The notes beneath the pieces are model-generated. The model was not told the DNA's origin. It searched no databases and saw nothing but the letters and a program-made list of their open reading frames with translations. From Amylostereum areolatum (taxonomy: Eukaryota > Basidiomycota > Agaricomycetes > Russulales > Stereaceae): a stretch of 64,000 bases of DNA. The position numbers and the translations under genes were made by a program. The DNA lies in contig SAXG01000012.1 of assembly GCA_012932865.1 (NCBI GenBank), forward strand, positions 124,001 to 188,000, in the 5' to 3' direction. This document shows, piece by piece, positions 45,490 to 56,592 of this stretch (position 1 is the first letter of the stretch; each line of letters starts with the position of its first letter).

Positions 45490-47510
45490 TTATGAGCCGC
45501 CGCCCTGTCGCCGCCTTCGCCCAGGTCGGGAACCGCGGCGGCCACTTGGGGGTGGCATGACCGAGGGGAGACTGCCCGTCTCCAATGCGGCGGCGATGAC
45601 CTCCGCCGGGAGATCGATGCGCACACCGTCCGCGTACGCATACGCGTCCACAGTGGAGTAGGCTGGAGGGTCACGCCGACTCAGCGCAGGCGTGAGGCTC
45701 CCCAACGCCTCCTCGTCCTCGCTCGCGCTCGCACTCGAACCCGATCCCGCACGCATCGCCGGTAGGGCCTGCAAATGGATGTCCAGAACGTTAGGCGTCG
45801 GAGGGTTTCCAGGGCTGACCGGAGACTCGGGCAAGAGAAGGTGCTGCACCTGGACGGGGCTCATCTCGGAATCTGGCCGCCCGGTCGAGGGGTGAGTAGG
45901 TGGGCTTTGACGGCGAGGCGGAGGAATGAAGGGGTTCGCACCTGCCGCACGGGAGGGAGAAAGGGAGCGAGAGGGTGACCGGAGGCCAGAGGCTGTCGCT
46001 TGGGGTTCGGGGGGAGAGGCAGGGATGTGGGTGTTCGCGGGCGTGTGGAACGGCAAGTCCGTCGGGGAGATGTACCCAACAGAAGATGGACCCGCGCTCG
46101 AGCCGACCTCCGGCTCTTCAACGATGGGCGTGATGGGGGGCGGAGGCGTGAGAGGCGGAGGCGGAGACGTCATCATAGGGCTGGATCGGAGTGGGGATGA
46201 TGCGGACGGAGCGTGCAACGGAGTCTGGCGAGGACGGCGGGAGCGGTGCAAACGGCGAGAGCTTGGGCTGTGGGTTGAGTCCACGCTTCCCGGGGTCATG
46301 CCAGCCTCAAGGAGGATGCTACCACGCTCGCTTCCGTACGCCGGTGGGGGAGCCAACGTCCCAACGCTGGGGGCTAAACCCCACTTCTTGACGTTGGCTT
46401 CGATGAAGACGAAACCTGCCTGGCCAAGATTGACGTGAAGACTGCACGGCCCATCAGCGCCAATGGTGGGGAAAAGATTCCAGCTGCTGAGGCCTATGAA
46501 CGCGTCCTCGAGCCGGCGTCCGTTCCGTGTGAAGAAAACAGTGCCACTGCGGGGGCGATAACCGACTCCGAGGACATCGCCTTCCTTGAGAGAGGAGCTG
46601 TAGGTGGACGCGGTGAAGGGATAGTTGTGGGATTTGTCGCCGTTGGAGTGGTAGGCGACCGAAAAACGGCCATGGCCTGGAAGGCGAAAGGTAGGGTAAG
46701 GCTTGGTAGCCAAGCCAACGGCGACGTTGGTGGTCTCCGGAAGATCGAACATCTTGACCTCCCAGTAGTAAACTTCATTCAACTTGGGGAGGGGAAGGTT
46801 TGATTGTACGGAGGTAGCAGAGGCAGGGTCGGGTAGGAAGGTAAGTTCGGTGCGAGCGTGAACGAGGAGGGAGGAGACCATCTCGTAGTCTGGGTCGAAG
46901 GTCCATGCTGAAACGCCTTTCTCCTGGATGGAGAGGAATTGGGACAAGGTGATATCGGTAGGTTGTGAGTTGGGAGGATACTGCAGTTGATATTCTGGAA
47001 GGAAAGATAGAGGATAAGGGAAGAGAAGGAGGGGAGTTGGAGGCTGCACGTACGCTTCGCACGAAGGTAGGATCTCCTGGCGGGCTCGGAGACGCTCTCG
47101 AGCCAGCGAGACTCGACGCCTTCGAAGCCACCTTCACCTCGGACGAAATCCTCCCTGGTCATATCCACAGGACCATCGCTATCGCGGAGAGAGATACCGC
47201 GGCGACGCCTGAGGAGAATAACGCATAGGAGGAAGAGGAGGAGAAGGAAGAGAAAGGTGGAGAGAACGATGAGGAGAGGAAGGAGGATGAGAAGGGCATC
47301 TCTGTTTGACTCGCGTCGAGCGTGTTCTTCGAGGGCGTCTTGGTTCATAGCGTGGGCGAGAAGGCGGAGAGAGTCGAGGGAAGACTGAGCCCACTGTTGG
47401 GAGACAGCGGAGGGAATGGCGGCGTGAGAGGCCGCCTGGGCCATCGGGGTAGAGTACAGCGTTGGACGAGCGGAGGAGGTAGGATGAGAAAGAGGCGGGG
47501 CGGGGCTCAC
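45490..47510 (-). CDS. SPRY-domain membrane protein of the Ssh4/Ear1 type (Rsp5 ligase adaptor)
   Basis: Ssh4 and Ear1 bring Rsp5 ubiquitin ligase to endosomal and vacuolar membrane cargo. Exons 47510-47054 and 46994-45490 give 653 residues. One membrane segment lies at about 72-100 (LLILLPLLIVLSTFLFLLLL), then RRRRG. The motif DITLSQFLSIQEKGVSAWTF opens the conserved core, followed by a SPRY domain (YYWEVKMFDLP, NVAVGLATKPYPTFRLPG, GDVLGVGYRPRSGTVFFTRN). The C-terminal half is Pro/Ser-rich. PPAY motifs, which bind Rsp5 WW domains, occur in APPPAYGSER and RRDPPAYSTV. An alternative start is the Met at residue 23. Confidence 0.88.
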
Positions 47511-47813
47511 AGCAGCGTGCGCATTCGATCCCTTGGCCGCCTTTGGCCGCCCTTGCCGGCCGGCACTCTCCGCTCAACGCCGTCCTCGACATTCTCCCTC
47601 TTTCCTCCTCCGCATCCCGCCCTCCCCTTCGTCGCATTCACCGTTCTCATCTCCGCGCAACCCGTTCCACTCGACAGGAGGCCCTCCCGCCGCCCGCCCC
47701 CTCGACGACAGCGACAACGCTCAGCGCTTAGCAGTACCCCGCACGGCTACAGTCCGAAACGGACCTTGCCTCCTTACTTGATGGCCATCGGTTCATAGCC
47801 CCTCCATCCAGCC

Positions 47814-49409
47814 ATGAACCCCACCCTCTCTCCCTCTACCAAAGTCCGTCGTCGTCCCTCCACCCGTCGTCCACGCGCCGGATCCCATCTCCCTCCCGTA
47901 CAAACCCAAGAATCTCACGATGCCGCCCTTCAAGCCATCCGCGCTTTCCTCAAAGGCCGCACTTCCTACGACGCCTTTCCCGTCAGCTTCAGGCTCATCG
48001 TCCTCGACTCCCAGCTCGAAGTCAAGAAGGCCCTCCAATGTCTTCTCCTCAACGGTCAGCACATTCCCTCCTCCCCTGGTCCATCTAAACTATAACAGTG
48101 CAGGACAATCTCCCGATCGCCCCACAGGCGTAGTTTCTGCTCCCCTTTGGAACTCTGAAAAATCTCAATTCGCCGGCATGTTCACCGTCTCCGATATCAT
48201 CCATCTTATCCAATACTACTACCACACCTCATCCTACGACAACGCCGCCGCAGACGTTGAGACTTTTCGTCTAGAATCCCTTCGAGGTACCCCTCTCCCC
48301 CCTCCAACGCTCGCTCACCAACGATCTCCCCTCTCCAGACATAGAGAAGAGCCTTGGCGTCGCTACCCCGCCACTGCTCCACGAACACCCTAGCGCTTCC
48401 CTTTACGATGCTGCCAAGCTCCTCATCCAGACTCACGCCCGCCGTCTCCCCCTCCTCGACAACGACACCGAAACCGGCCACGAGGTTATCGTCTCCGTTC
48501 TCACCCAATATCGCCTCCTCAAATTCATCTCCATCAACGTGCGTCCGTTTCCTTCCCCATCCTCACTTCGTCTCACCCGCCTTCGTCCTAGTGCTCCAAG
48601 GAAGTGCAGTCGCTCCACCTCCCGCTACGGAAGCTCGGCATCGGCACCTATGTCAAGAACCCCCGTCCGGATCCAGACAGCGAAAACCCTTACCATCCTA
48701 TAGCCACCGCGACCATGACCACCACCGTCTTCGACGTCGTCCACATGTTCTCCGAGCAAGGCATTTCAGCCGTGCCCATCGTTGACGACCGCGGCATCGT
48801 CGTCAACATGTACGAGACCGTCGATGTCATTGTATGTTCATTTCCCGCACGGATCGTCAGACCGTCATTCAATTGACCGCCCCGTGTCATTCAGACTTTG
48901 GTGCGCTTGGGTGCTTATCAGGCCTTGGATCTCACCATCTCCGAGGCTCTCAATCAACGCTCGCCGGATTTTCCTGGCGTAGTCATCTGTACCGCGTCCG
49001 ACTCTTTGGGCACCCTTTTGCAGCTCATCAAGAAGCGGCGTGTCCATCGATTGGTCGTGGTCGAGGGCGACGTAAGCATTTCATTATCCCTCAATACAGT
49101 TCTTTGCCTCATTCCATGCTGCAGGAGGAAGAACGGAAAGGCGGCGTCAAGGGTCGTCTGCTGGGCATCGTCACACTTTCCGACGTTTTACGCTACGTCA
49201 TCGGAGCAGCCAAAGCCTCCGTCGAGCCTGCAGAAGAACGTCTCATGAGCAATGGGGCCTCGACTCCTATCGTACCAGAGCAGGAGGCGGCCCCCGACCT
49301 ACCAGCGGAGGAGCCTGTTCCTGAGCCCTCTGATCCGCCTGCTGAGACTGTCGAAACTGTACCAGAAGTACCAGAGCCCGCCCCAGAGGTTGTGGATGCG
49401 CCTCCTTAG
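47814..49409 (+). CDS. SNF4: Snf4, gamma subunit of the SNF1/AMPK complex (four CBS domains)
   Basis: The nucleotide-sensing regulatory subunit of SNF1 kinase. Six exons (47814-48054, 48128-48286, 48339-48538, 48592-48831, 48895-49071, 49125-49409) sum to 434 codons. Core motifs: ALQAIRAFLKGRTSYDAFPV, SAPLWNSEKSQFAGMFTVSD, YDAAKLLIQTHARRLPLLD, YRLLKFISIN, VDDRGIVVNMYETVDVI and RRVHRLVVVEGD. The C-terminus is an acidic Pro/Glu tail (PAEEPVPEPSDPPAETVE), longer than in yeast. Start is the ATG just before a basic stretch (KVRRRPSTRRPRAG). Confidence 0.93.
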
Positions 49410-49636
49410 ATTACCTATCACACATACACCCAACACACACCCAGTCCTATTAGCACCGTGAAGATTCTGTAGCATTACTTTTCTGGCGTTGATTTGCCTT
49501 CCTTCCGCAATTGTTGTAATGGTAGTCGCTGCACCCCGCTCCCCAAGTCACAAAACGTCCGAGTTCATCATGTCGCGTGGCCTGACCCGCGCGACCTGCG
49601 CCTCGTTCCCAAAACGGGCCTTGTGCTCCTACCGCC

Positions 49637-50755
49637 ATGACGGCCATCCAGGCAGTCTACGTTCGCGGCTACGAAGACCGCCCCGAACCCAAACCGCACA
49701 CCGTCTTTCGCATCGAGATACAAGCCCATGTGCGCTCCTGGTCCATGTGGCGACGCTACTCCGAGTTCGTCGATCTCACCGTCGAGCTCGCCAAATCCGC
49801 GGGCGCGCCCCCGCCCGCGCCTCTGCCCCCCAAACACGCCTTCGCGATGCTCCGCTCGCGCACGAACGACACTCTCCTCGAGGAGCGTCGCCTCGGTCTC
49901 GAGACCTTCCTCCGCGCGATCGTGAGCGCAAAGGACAGTCGATGGCGCGACAGCTTCGCCTTTCGCGATTTCCTCGGTGTGCCCGTCGGTCGCCAGGACC
50001 CCGGGCAGTCCTCCGCCGCCTCGAACGGCGGCGGCGGCGCATCGTACACCTCCCAATTCACGTCCTCCTCCTGGCTCGACGAACACATCGACCTCCAAGC
50101 GCGCGTGCGCGACATCCGCGCGGACATCAACCGGCGCGACGCCCTCGGCGACCGCGGCGACGTCGCGGGCTCGCACACGGCCAACGTGCAAGCGAAGAAG
50201 AAGCTCGCCGCGGCGCTCACCCGCGTCGGCGTGCTCGCGCAGGGCCTCGGCGGTCTCGCGGGCGCGGGCATGGCCGAGGGCGAGCTCCAGCGCCGCGCGG
50301 ACATGGTCGGGCGGCTCCAGGACGACTGCGAGAAGATCGGGAAGATGGTCACGGTCGCGCGCCTGAGCGCGCGCGGGCTCGGGTCCGCGGCCGAGCGCAA
50401 CCCCGCCGCGTCGTCGGACAGGGCGGCGCTGTTCGAGGGCGGGTCGGGCGCGGGGAGCGGGTTCGGGCGGGTGACGCGCGTGTTTGGGGCCAAGGCGGGC
50501 GAGCCGAGGGAGACGGAGCAGACGCGGCCGTTGGACGACCAGGGGCTGGTGCAGCTGCAGCAGGCGCGGATGGACCAGCAGGACGAGCACCTGTCGACGC
50601 TCGCCGCGATTTTGCAGAGGCAGAAGCAACTCGGGATGGCGATCGGGGGCGAGATCACGCTGCAGAACGAGATGTTGGACGATCTGTCGAACGACGTCGA
50701 TCGTGTGGGCGGGAAGTTGGCGGCGACGAAGAAGCAGATGAACAGGCTGGGGTAG
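49637..50755 (+). CDS. VAM7: Vam7-like vacuolar SNARE (PX + Qc-SNARE), intronless
   Basis: Vam7 is the soluble Qc-SNARE of vacuole fusion, bound to PI3P through its PX domain. One uninterrupted 372-residue frame. PX domain at about 1-115: VFRIEIQAHVRSWSMWRRYS and LPPKHAFAMLRSRTNDTLLE. A Gly/Ser linker and a helical region follow. The C-terminal SNARE motif is QLQQARMDQQDEHLSTLAAI then QKQLGMAIGGEITLQNEMLD, ending DVDRVGGKLAATKKQMNRLG with no transmembrane tail, as expected. The gene is very GC-rich at third positions and has no intron, unlike its neighbours. Long antisense frames here are by-products of that GC bias. Confidence 0.9.
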   Translation: MTAIQAVYVRGYEDRPEPKPHTVFRIEIQAHVRSWSMWRRYSEFVDLTVELAKSAGAPPPAPLPPKHAFAMLRSRTNDTLLEERRLGLETFLRAIVSAKDSRWRDSFAFRDFLGVPVGRQDPGQSSAASNGGGGASYTSQFTSSSWLDEHIDLQARVRDIRADINRRDALGDRGDVAGSHTANVQAKKKLAAALTRVGVLAQGLGGLAGAGMAEGELQRRADMVGRLQDDCEKIGKMVTVARLSARGLGSAAERNPAASSDRAALFEGGSGAGSGFGRVTRVFGAKAGEPRETEQTRPLDDQGLVQLQQARMDQQDEHLSTLAAILQRQKQLGMAIGGEITLQNEMLDDLSNDVDRVGGKLAATKKQMNRLG

Positions 50756-50942
50756 ACGGATCGTTTCTCACTATGGTTTTTGCGTATGGCATGGATGGTT
50801 TCTGGATAATTGCTCACAACGTTCACACTATTTCTGGAGGATTCGAAGGGGATTATGGTGATTGTATATGTGGCGTGTAATAGGGTGCGTAGGCTCGCCG
50901 TGCAATGTATCGTACGTCTAGCGTCCAACCTCTCTAAGCAAA

Positions 50943-52153
50943 TCAACGTGGTGGGTCGTTCTTAGCCAGCGCCCGACCGATACCCTACAAAATCCGCTTG
51001 TCAGTGAATGCAAGCGTGAGGGCGAAGAAAGGCAGCGACCAACCTCGAAACATGTAATCATAATCCCACACGCCGGAGCGATTTTCGTCATCCTCGGCCC
51101 CAGCCCCGCAAACAACGCAGAGGTGCCCTCGGTGCGCATGATCTGCGCAAGCAAAGGGAACGTCCCCGAGGCCTGGCCCGCCGCGGGAGACATCACGAAC
51201 GCCTGCCTGCGCGACTTGAGCACGTCGAACGGCGACGTCAGCAGCGCGGCGAACATCCCGCTCGACGCGCCGCACATGAACGCGACCGACGCGCCCTCCT
51301 TCCCTCTCCTCGCGAACCGCGCCTTCAGCCCCTCGTACCCAGCCCAGTACAGCCCGCTAAACGGCACGTCGCGCCAGAGCGTCGGCCCCAGCCCGCGCCA
51401 GAGATGCGCGAACCCGTGGCTGTGAACGAGCCCGCGCACGGAGGTGAGCACGGAGCGCAGGGTGTGCGGTGTGTCGGCCGATATGGGGGTTGACTGGAGA
51501 TTTGTGCGGATGAGCTCGAGGGGGGAGACGGTGGAGCTGACGATGGAGCGCGCGAGGATGCCGGCGGTTAAGGGTACGAAGGCAGGAGAAATTAACGGCG
51601 GCAGAGCCTCGCGAAGCAGGTAGTCGTAGGTCATCATATAGCACACGGACGAGGGCACGCCAATGACCCTACGCCAGCGAAGACGTGAGCAAAGGTCTCC
51701 TCTCCGACGGAGTGAGTAGACCGACTCACAGCGTGGTTCCAACCCCTTTCCACAGCCCGCGCAAGCCCTCCGCCCTCCACACATGCCTCACAGCGTCGTA
51801 AAACCCGTTCACGCGTTCGGTGCGCATGACGCTGCCCTGCCATATGCACACGACCTCCTCCGGAATCGAGCGGGAGAGCGCGAGGGACGACATCTGTCGA
51901 GCGTTGGGGACGCCTCGAACACAGGGAACGTTGGCGGGCTGACAGCAGACGACGGGGCCGACTTTGACGGAAGCCACACCTTGTGAGCTCGGTCTTTGCG
52001 TCTGCAAGCGCGTTTTAACCACGTCGAAAGGGGTCACTGTGAGGGTGTCAGGCCTCCCCCCTGTGCGTGCAAAAGAGAATAAAGCCTACTGGTGAGGGCA
52101 GTCATGGCCGAGCCTGAAGCGGCGGCGATGAGCTTTGCCTGGAAAGGCTCCAT
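50943..52153 (-). CDS. MTM1: Mitochondrial carrier of the Mtm1 / SLC25A39-40 type
   Basis: This subfamily is linked to mitochondrial glutathione import and Mn/Fe handling. Exons 52153-52090, 52036-51730, 51668-51044 and 50984-50943 give 345 residues. Three carrier repeats: MTPFDVVKTRLQTQ, VSPLELIRTNLQSTP and TSPFDVLKSRRQAF. WKGVGTTLVIGVPSSVCYMM, WRGLGPTLWRDVPFSGLYW and FAGLGPRMTKIAPACGIMI are the matching helix-even motifs. The loop with CIWQGSVMRTERVNGFYDAV is characteristic of this subgroup. Ends GIGRALAKNDPPR. Confidence 0.9.
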
Positions 52154-52583
52154 GGTAGGGAGCGGAGGAGGGCAGAGGAGGTGTGGGAGGGAAAGTAAGG
52201 AGGAGGACGGAGGACGGAGAGGAGAGAAGGCGTGCCGTCAGCCGAGTGGACGCGAAAAGTTATCAGATAAGCAGCCGGATCATGCGTCATCCATCGGCCC
52301 CGATCTCCGCAAGTCAACCCCTTGACGTTGCCCGCCGGCTGCCGATCAGCTTCCGACAGTTGAACGTTGAAGTTCGAGGCTTCGAGTTCGCCATTGAAAA
52401 AGCAAGTGAATATCCATCAAAGACTACCGTACAGCAACAGTAAATTGTACACACACACACGCACCCACAGGCACGAGAACACGACACCGTCCGTCCGTTT
52501 CGTAAAAGTAGCAAAAGATCGTCAGCATGCAATCAACTTGGTTACAGTTCCCCGTTTCGACCTCTGTCCACCCAGTCGTCCAT
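52154..52583. other. Intergenic region with the carrier promoter
   Basis: Both neighbours are on the minus strand. A short CA repeat lies near 52449-52461. Nothing else is visible. Confidence 0.4.
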
Positions 52584-54465
52584 CTAGAAATCCTGGTAGG
52601 CTGGGGGCGGGATATCGTCCGAGTCTTCAGGCTTGCCCTGAGATCCAGGAGGCGGTGGGCCGCCGTGAAGTAGTCTCTCCCGCTCCAACCGCCTCTTCTC
52701 CTCCTCCGCGCTCTCGTATTTGGGCGTCGACGCGGACGCGCCCGCGCCCGCGCTCGATCCCGACCCCTGCAACAGTCGATCACGTTCCTCGCGCTGCAGC
52801 CGCTTCTTCTCCTCTTCTGCGCTCTCGAATGCGCCCGAGTGCGCCGCAGGAGGCGGAGGGGGGAGCCCATCGTGGCCCGGCGGCGGCGGCGCGGCAGCCC
52901 CCGAAACCGACGACGATCGAATGTCGCGCAGGGAGCCGGTGGCGGGACCAGGGTCGCCGTGGGCAGCTACGACGGGTGTCCCAGTCTCGGCCACCGTGGG
53001 CGTAACCGAGGGTACTTTCATCTCGGGCTCGACGGGGTTCGGCGCCACCGCCGCAGCGGGCGAGGACGGCGCAGGGATGGTCGCGGGCGTGTTGTTCAAG
53101 AACGAAGGGTTGATCGGGGGCGATGCGTTCTGCGGAGAGAGGGGCGACTTGGCCAGGACAGACGAGGAACGCGCGGGAGCCACCGGGCTGGTGCCGCCCA
53201 TTGTCGAGACGGGGATCGGCGCGGGCGCAGGAACGGTCGTCGCCACTGGCATCGATATCTTCTCGTTGATGGGCGACAATGCGCTGGCGCTGGGATGGGA
53301 CGTCGACAGGGGCGGCGTCGTGGGCAGGCCGGTCTGGCTCTGGTGCGGCTGGTCCGAGTTGATCTTTGACAGCTCCTGGGCGTGGGTCTCGCCGAACGAC
53401 CGCGTGTTCGAACGGTCGAGATTCGCACCCGCGGGCGCGGCCAAGAGTGTGCTCTGCCCCGGAATCCAGTTGTCCAGCGTACGTTGAAGGTTGGCGCGCA
53501 CGCCCCCGGTCTTTTCCGCGCCGCTGTACGGTTGAGCGGTGGAGGGAGGGATGGGTGGCAGAGCCTCCAGGATCGGTACGGATGCTTGCGAAATGAGAGC
53601 CAATTTCTCGCCGTACTGCGGACGAATATGCATCGCATGAGCACCCTGTGGCATCGCTCCGCGGGGAGAACACCCACCTCGCGCATCGCCTCGAATTTGA
53701 GCTGCTCGCTCTCGCGGATCGCCTTGCGCTTCAGGATCTCGTGCTCCTTCTCAAGCGGTTCGTCGTCGTGCTCCGCCTTGCGAAGCTGCTCGCGCAGCTC
53801 CACGATGCGCTTCTCGTACCCGCGCTCCTGCCCGTGCTCGAGGCGCGCGATCTGCGTCTGCAGGCCCGCGCGGGCGTTGCGGCGCGCGGTCAGCGCCACT
53901 TCGTTGTCGCGCAGGGCCTTGAACGGCGTGCGCGCCGCGTTGAGCTTCTGCGCGAGCGTGTTCGCGAGCGATCCGGAGATGTAGTTCAAGAAAGCGAGAC
54001 GATCGGTGACTGCGAAGCGTGCGTATCAGCCACCGAGCAAAGGGCGCTCTAAGGGAGGAGGACACACCATCCTTGACATCGGGATCCTCGTTCTGTCCCC
54101 AGGTGTAGAGCTCCTTGCTCTGCGCCTGGACGTCCCGATTCACGTTGTCAAACGCGAGAGCGACGCCCTTCTCCGTCGTGATAATCTTCTGCACGGGCGA
54201 CGTCGACCTACGATCCGATCCGATGGTCAATCGCACCTTCAGAGCCCAGCATCGCGGGTGGCACTCACCCATATGTTTGCTGGAACGTCCTGAATTGGTG
54301 TTGGAACTGCTCGAGCGTGTGGCTCTTCGAGCTGCCGGTGCCGCCCTCGCCAGGGCTGGAAGCTCTCCCGGTCAGAGAGCCCGGAATATGCTGCGATAGG
54401 GAGCTGCTGTTGATGGCCGTTTGGGCCTTGTCGGCGAAGGATGCGAGGAAGCCGGGAACAGGCAT
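52584..54465 (-). CDS. PIL1: Eisosome core protein Pil1/Lsp1
   Basis: Pil1/Lsp1 form BAR-domain lattices that shape eisosomes at the plasma membrane. Exons 54465-54269, 54207-54068, 54009-53678 and 53615-52584 give 566 residues. Conserved core: YISGSLANTLAQKLNAARTP, FKALRDNEVALTARRNARAG, QIARLEHGQERGYEKRI and ILKRKAIRESEQLKFEAMRE-YGEKLALISQAS. The C-terminal half (about 290-566) is a long Pro/Ala/Ser-rich tail with repeated ESAEEEKKRLQREERDRLL and ESAEEEKRRLERERLL segments, much longer than in yeast Pil1 (339 residues). The end reads DIPPPAYQDF, again a PPAY motif. Confidence 0.95.
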
Positions 54466-54794
54466 GGTCGATGGTAAGATTGTGAAGGGCAAAAGCGTGG
54501 TGGCGAGCGTTATAAAGGTCGGGGAGGCCCTACGTCATACGTATGCGCAGTAGCCATCCCGAAGACGATGTGAATAGGCCCGTACAGCATCGTCATCCCA
54601 GATCCTCGATAACATACGGAAATCGTCTACTGGTCACAGCATGTACAGAGCAGGCAGCGGCGATGAATGCATTCCGATAAAGAAGAAAACCTTCCACGCA
54701 TCTTGCAACGCGACTCCAAAACATAATACAAGATATAAGTACCTCATCTGGCACGGCCTCTAAACCGCAAGTCGTCGTGCGCCAACACGCCCTC
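54466..54794. other. Intergenic region with the Pil1 promoter
   Basis: Lies between the Pil1 start and the eIF4E stop, both minus strand. No gene seen. Confidence 0.4.
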
Positions 54795-55952
54795 TTACAC
54801 CACGATCTTCTTCTGCGACGACTTTCCCTTCTTCTCCGAATCCTTGTGCGACAAAAACTCCACCTCGGTCGCGAGCGGTCCCGCGAGCTTGACCGCCTCG
54901 CCGTAGCCCAACACCCCCGTCTTGAAATGCTTGCCCACCGACTCGATCCTCTCTCGCAGCGCCTCGTCGTCAGCACCTGCCGGCGCGAGACGCGTCCATA
55001 TCGACAACCGGTAAAATTGCGGGCGGGTGGACACGATCACGCCGGTCACGAGCGAGGGCGTGCCCGGGGGGGTGTCCGCGTGCGTGAGGTAAGGATCGAA
55101 CGTCTCGCCAATCGCGGCCAACATCTGTTCATAAGCGCATGAGAAACGTTGTTATGGATGGCCGAGGCCACGGGGAGGGCTCTACCGTGTACAACCAGAA
55201 CTTGTCGACGTTGGCGCGGTTCTTCTCTCTAGGTAGCTGAATGCTCCACTTTCCGCCGTTTTTGTTCGCCTCGTCCTCCCACGCCGGGATGATTCCCTCC
55301 TGCACAGGATGTCAGCACTGGAACGTCCGGAGCAGGGGCTGGATCGCACCTTGAAGAGGTAGTAATTCGCTTTTTGAGGGAGCTGCGATGGCGGCACGAT
55401 GTTGTTGTACATCCTGCCAAAAGCGCTCGTCACCTTCTCGCGCGCGCGCGATGAGCAGAAGCACATACCCCCAGAACTCCTCCACGCTGTCGAACTGGAT
55501 CACCTTCTTGATATCTTCCATCCAACCGAGGGCCGCGCCAGGCGTTTGCGGGATGGGGGTCTGGGGAAACGCCGTCGAGGGCGTCTGGGGCAGATTGCGA
55601 CCCTTGGTCGCGGGTGAATCGAACCAGAGCGTCCAGGGCGAGTACAACGGGTGCTAAAACGGGCGAAATAAGCACACGGACGCACGCGTGGGCCCCGTCG
55701 GCGAACGCGGGGGGAGCGCACCTTGACGTTGAAGTTTTTGGGATCGCTGAACACGGTGCGGATGTTCTCAGCCTGGGCCTGCATGTCGACGAGGATCTCC
55801 TGGACCTCGCCGAGCTCGGGGTCGCCCTCGGCCTTCTCGCCTGGGGCATCGCCCTCGGTGATACCGTGGGCGCGAAGGGCGGAGTCCACGGCGGCGCGCG
55901 AGGCCTGCAAGGCGGGACCGGGGAGGGTGGAAGTAGAAGTGACGGCGGCCAT
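54795..55952 (-). CDS. CDC33: Translation initiation factor eIF4E (cap-binding)
   Basis: Binds the mRNA 5' cap and eIF4G. Exons 55952-55722, 55653-55469, 55413-55350, 55299-55186 and 55124-54795 give 307 residues. Core: HPLYSPWTLWFDSPATKGRN, WMEDIKKVIQFDSVEEFWG, MYNNIVPPSQLPQKANYYLF, EGIIPAWEDEANKNGGKW, DKFWLYTMLAAIGE and VIVSTRPQFYRLSIWTR. Cap-stacking and guanine-binding Trp/Glu residues are present. It is longer than yeast eIF4E because of an Ala/Gln-rich N-terminal extension of about 75 residues and a Lys-rich tail (SEKKGKSSQKKIVV). The usual FWxLYN is FWGMYN here. Confidence 0.95.
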
Positions 55953-56592
55953 GTCGGCGATGATCGATGGAGAGGGTATAACTGAAAGTGATGGGACCGG
56001 AGACGGAGATATGTTCCAAGCGTATTATCGGATCGCGAGACGGAAGAAGAATGGGAGGGGGTTTATCGGGGTGTATGCTTCGATGGGCGTGGAGGAGGGG
56101 AGGAGAAGGGTAGGGCGAGGGCGTGAGGTGTGGTCGTGGTTGCTGTGTGAGTTTTCGCCACTGATTTTTCTCTTCATCAGCACTTCCGGGTGTATCCGGC
56201 CCGCAGCCCGTCGTTCGATCGAACCGTTCAAGAACCAAAGTTCATTTCATCAAAGCTTGTTTGTGTTTTACAAAATAAAAAAATCGGTACATACACGCAC
56301 ACATGCATCAAAAAAAGGACGAGAAATGGAGGACGTGGAGAGCAATTGTCACAAAGCATGGCAAAGTTTCGAGAGCGAGTACACAGCGTAAGCAAGTCAG
56401 AACAAATGCGGGGACGGGGTAATTCAAGGGCGACCGAACGGGAGGAAACCTGTCTCGCAAGCTCCGCATTCCTGGTTGCCCCAAAGTCGAGGTCGGGCGC
56501 CCCCAATCGCGCGCGAGGGAGGAAAAACGCCGTCCCGCAACTTCAATGACAAACAGGTACTGAGAGTTTGTGGGGAATGTTTCGGGGTGCGT
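55953..56592. other. Intergenic region with the eIF4E promoter
   Basis: Both flanking genes are on the minus strand. No gene is supported in this 640-base stretch. Confidence 0.4.

Noticed and set aside
49568..50946. Long antisense open frames (over 350 codons) opposite VAM7
   Set aside because: The plus strand has PX and SNARE motifs; the antisense frames are Arg/Leu/Ala/Pro-rich by-products of high third-position GC.
52720..53673. Long frames opposite and out of frame with Pil1
   Set aside because: They shadow the GC-rich Pro/Ala tail of Pil1, whose frame is fixed by the conserved BAR region and splice joins.
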